Source of the DNA: JAFGIT01 sp016929465 [NCBI: Candidatus Coatesbacteria bacterium]
Lineage (GTDB): Bacteria > B130-G9
Direction of reading: 5' to 3'
DNA: 6,461 bases
Assembly: GCA_016929465.1 (NCBI GenBank)
Contig: JAFGIT010000217.1
Location: 1-6,461, forward strand
How positions within the stretch are numbered: position 1 is the first letter of the stretch; each line of letters opens with the position of its first letter. This document shows positions 4,733 to 6,461 of this stretch, one piece after another. The translations under genes were made by a program, and so were the position numbers. The notes below the pieces were generated by a model that was not told the DNA's origin, did no database searches, and saw nothing but the letters and a program-made list of their open reading frames with translations.

Positions 4733-6461
4733 ATGCACACTTTTCGAGTAATGGTCTTGGCTATTGCGGCCGTGACAATCTTAGGGCTGGTTGTCACGAG
4801 CGCGATCGCCGCAGATTATTATGTTGACCAGAGCGCGACGGGCACGGGCTCCGGCGCCGACTGGACGAATGCTTTCACGACGATCGAGGACGGCATCAAG
4901 GCGTGTTCTGGCACGTCTGCCGACACGGTTCACGTGGCGGCAGCTACCTACGCAGAGAACCTCGTGTTGGACAACTACGTTACGCTGCTGGGTGGCTACC
5001 CGCCGGGCGGCGGCACGCGCGATCCTGACACCAACGTAACGATTATCGATGGTAAAGGGACTGGAATAGCGGTCCACATCGAGAACAAGATTGAAATTTG
5101 TATAGATGGATTCACGATCCAAAATGGCTATCGAGCAGGCACCGGCGGCGGCGTGCGAATCTACAATGATGCCTCCGCGAGGATCACCAACTGCGTCGTT
5201 CAAGATAGCAATGCGACGACAAATGGCGGCGGCATTTACATTTACTATGATTGTGTGGTTGAGATTAGTGATTGTGAGATTATAAACAACAAGGCCCGCG
5301 AAGGAGCTGGCATATACGTATATGATGCGGAAATGAGCATATCCGGCTGCAGGATATCATACAATGATGCTGTAAACGTCGGCAGCGTATCCAGACTGGG
5401 CGGCGGAATCCGATGCGGCTATTGGTCGGATGTTACGATCGACGAATGCGATATATCCTATAATACGGCCGATTACGATGGAGGCGGGATTTACGCCGAT
5501 CACGTTGACTCCCTCGTGGTCACGGACTGCAACATCTTTGGGAATAGAGCCAAGCACTGGGGCGGTGGATTCTACGGCGCCTATTACGACTTCGAGTTGC
5601 GGGATTGCGTCATAAGGGACAATCTGGCTGATAGTACTGAGTATAACGGGTATGGCGGTGGATTGTCCTTTTACGAAGGCGCTGTGGATCGCTGCGAAGT
5701 CATCAACTGCATAGTCCGCAGTAACAAAGCCGAGGACGGGGGTGGCGGGGTCTATTGCAGCGGGAGCGAACCGTCATTTGAGAACACCGTCATATCAGAT
5801 AACGAAGTGACCAGCGGAAACGGCGGGGGATTCTACTGCGAATACGACAGCGCCCCATCCTTGATGAACTGCATTGTAGTTGACAACCGCGCCGATTACG
5901 GAGGCGGCATCTACAACGCGTACAACTCCGGTCACACGGCGAGCGTGACGGTCCATAGCTGCACGTTCTCGGAGAACGAGGCGTATCTGACGGACAGCGG
6001 CGGAGCGATATTCCTGGAGGACGATACCAGCGCGGAGGTCAGAGACTCGATTCTGTGGAGAGACAGGCCCAACGAGACAGACGGGACCGGGACCTTCACG
6101 ATAACATACTCCGATGTTGACGGCAGCGGCTACGGCGAGGACGGCGGCTGCACGCCGGACGGCAAAGGGAACATGGACTGCGACCCGCTTTTCGTTTCCG
6201 GCTACTATCTCAGCGAAACAGGGGCCGGTCAGGAGAGCGATAGCCCCTGTATCAACCGCGGTGACGACACGGCCGAGAACCTCGATTTGGACGACCGCAC
6301 CACGAGGACCGACGGCGTCGATGACACGGGCATGGTGGACATGGGATACCACTACTTGAACGGCTCCAGCCTTCACCACTACGTAGATGAGTGGAGTGGT
6401 GATGACAGCAACGGAGGAACTAGCTGGAGCGACGCCTTCTTGACGATTCAGGCGGCTATTG
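4733..6461 (+). CDS. Large exported right-handed beta-helix protein with tandem modules (5' part, 576 codons, open at window end)
   Basis: The frame is open from ATG 4733 (GGAGG six bases upstream) to the window end. Residues 1-26 form a signal peptide: basic start, hydrophobic core, then TSAIA with cleavage near residue 26. Module 1 opens with YYVDQSATGTGSGADWTNAF (29-48), then VHVAAATYAENLVL and LLGGYPPGGG (67-94), the usual cap of DUF1565/pectate-lyase-fold surface proteins. About eleven beta-helix coils follow (about 138-440) on the pattern GGGIY...C-I-x-x-N, resembling the GGxI/FxxN repeats of chlamydial Pmp proteins. Cysteine recurs at one coil position: 154, 181, 206, 239, 266, 292, 326, 380 and 410. 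Residues 502-541 (SPCINRGD, then DLDDRTTRTDGVDDTG and VDMGYHY) match a choice-of-anchor-Q type end. From about 549 a second module begins (YVDEWSGDDSNGGTSWSDAF). The polysaccharide or adhesive target is unknown. Whether it is anchored cannot be seen. Confidence 0.9.
   Translation, partial: MHTFRVMVLAIAAVTILGLVVTSAIAADYYVDQSATGTGSGADWTNAFTTIEDGIKACSGTSADTVHVAAATYAENLVLDNYVTLLGGYPPGGGTRDPDTNVTIIDGKGTGIAVHIENKIEICIDGFTIQNGYRAGTGGGVRIYNDASARITNCVVQDSNATTNGGGIYIYYDCVVEISDCEIINNKAREGAGIYVYDAEMSISGCRISYNDAVNVGSVSRLGGGIRCGYWSDVTIDECDISYNTADYDGGGIYADHVDSLVVTDCNIFGNRAKHWGGGFYGAYYDFELRDCVIRDNLADSTEYNGYGGGLSFYEGAVDRCEVINCIVRSNKAEDGGGGVYCSGSEPSFENTVISDNEVTSGNGGGFYCEYDSAPSLMNCIVVDNRADYGGGIYNAYNSGHTASVTVHSCTFSENEAYLTDSGGAIFLEDDTSAEVRDSILWRDRPNETDGTGTFTITYSDVDGSGYGEDGGCTPDGKGNMDCDPLFVSGYYLSETGAGQESDSPCINRGDDTAENLDLDDRTTRTDGVDDTGMVDMGYHYLNGSSLHHYVDEWSGDDSNGGTSWSDAFLTIQAAI
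5144..6049 (+). repeat. Coding repeats: about eleven beta-helix coils of 25-33 residues
   Basis: Glycine triplets (or GAG/GG) recur at residues 138, 165, 191, 223, 250, 277, 308, 336, 364, 390 and 423. Each is followed 13-20 residues later by a Cys/Thr/Ser position and an I/V/F-x-x-N tetrapeptide such as ISYN, IINN, IFGN, IRDN, VRSN, ISDN and FSEN. Asparagines so aligned typically form a ladder in right-handed beta-helices. The repeats are diverged at DNA level, so they are an old duplication array and not a recent slippage product. Confidence 0.8.
6374..6461 (+). repeat. Start of a second beta-helix module (internal duplication)
   Basis: Residues 548-576 repeat the opening of module 1. YVDEWSGDDSNGGTSWSDAF and then LTIQAAI align with YVDQSATGTGSGADWTNAF and TTIEDGI at residues 30-55. 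The shared core is YVD, then G/S-rich linker, W, AF and TI. The full gene thus holds at least two modules of about 520 residues each. Confidence 0.75.

Noticed and set aside
4450-4827. 125-residue plus-strand open frame through the leader
   Set aside because: It would start within the -35 box, upstream of the expected transcript start, and overlaps the real signal-peptide start out of frame.
4781-5203. 140-residue minus-strand frame at the start of the beta-helix gene
   Set aside because: It is antisense to the clear signal-peptide and helix module and arginine/valine-rich, as expected for a shadow frame.
5795-6379. 194-residue minus-strand open frame opposite the beta-helix gene
   Set aside because: It is valine/alanine-rich because it mirrors the repeated Asp/Gly/Asn codons of the plus strand. 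It has no recognisable domain.
1-6461. CRISPR array, tRNA or rRNA, insertion sequence, defence genes
   Set aside because: No evenly spaced DNA repeats, no cloverleaf, no transposase or nuclease motif was found. The only periodic signal is the protein-level beta-helix repeat.

Overview
The window is bacterial DNA of moderate GC with tight, SD-led genes. It does not fix the phylum. The housekeeping proteins resemble those of many Gram-positive and deep-branching bacteria: EF-P is close to the Bacillus type and the epimerase to the short Thermotoga GalE type. The huge modular secreted beta-helix protein at the right edge is a style common in uncultured environmental phyla. I therefore suggest an uncultured environmental bacterium, with low certainty.

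Left half, minus strand (2959 down to 1): a four-gene set read in the order Xaa-Pro aminopeptidase (pepP-like), elongation factor P (efp), biotin carboxyl carrier protein (accB), biotin carboxylase (accC, N-terminal half only, cut by the window edge). The last three are separated by 17-19 bases and are surely co-transcribed. The 79-base pepP-efp gap also fits an operon. AccB and AccC carry out the biotin half-reaction of acetyl-CoA carboxylase, the first step of fatty acid synthesis. EF-P relieves ribosome stalling at proline runs, and the peptidase removes residues preceding proline.

Middle (2960-3252) is a divergent intergenic region with a weak candidate promoter for the minus operon. It is followed by a complete plus-strand UDP-glucose 4-epimerase (galE, 3253-4179). 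A GC-rich stretch and a clear intrinsic terminator (4308-4339) close that unit.

Right part (4340-6461): an AT-rich regulatory region with an imperfect palindrome (4408-4434) and a near-consensus sigma-70-type promoter (4450-4478). A leader of about 245 bases follows, with several competing hairpins. Then comes the start of a large exported protein (4733 to beyond the window). It has a signal peptide, a right-handed beta-helix of about eleven coils with a ladder of stacked cysteines, an anchor-Q-like end motif, and then the beginning of a second copy of the same module. This gene does not appear in full in the window, and it and its leader are the least ordinary part of the sequence. I see no RNA genes, CRISPR arrays, insertion sequences or clear defence system.
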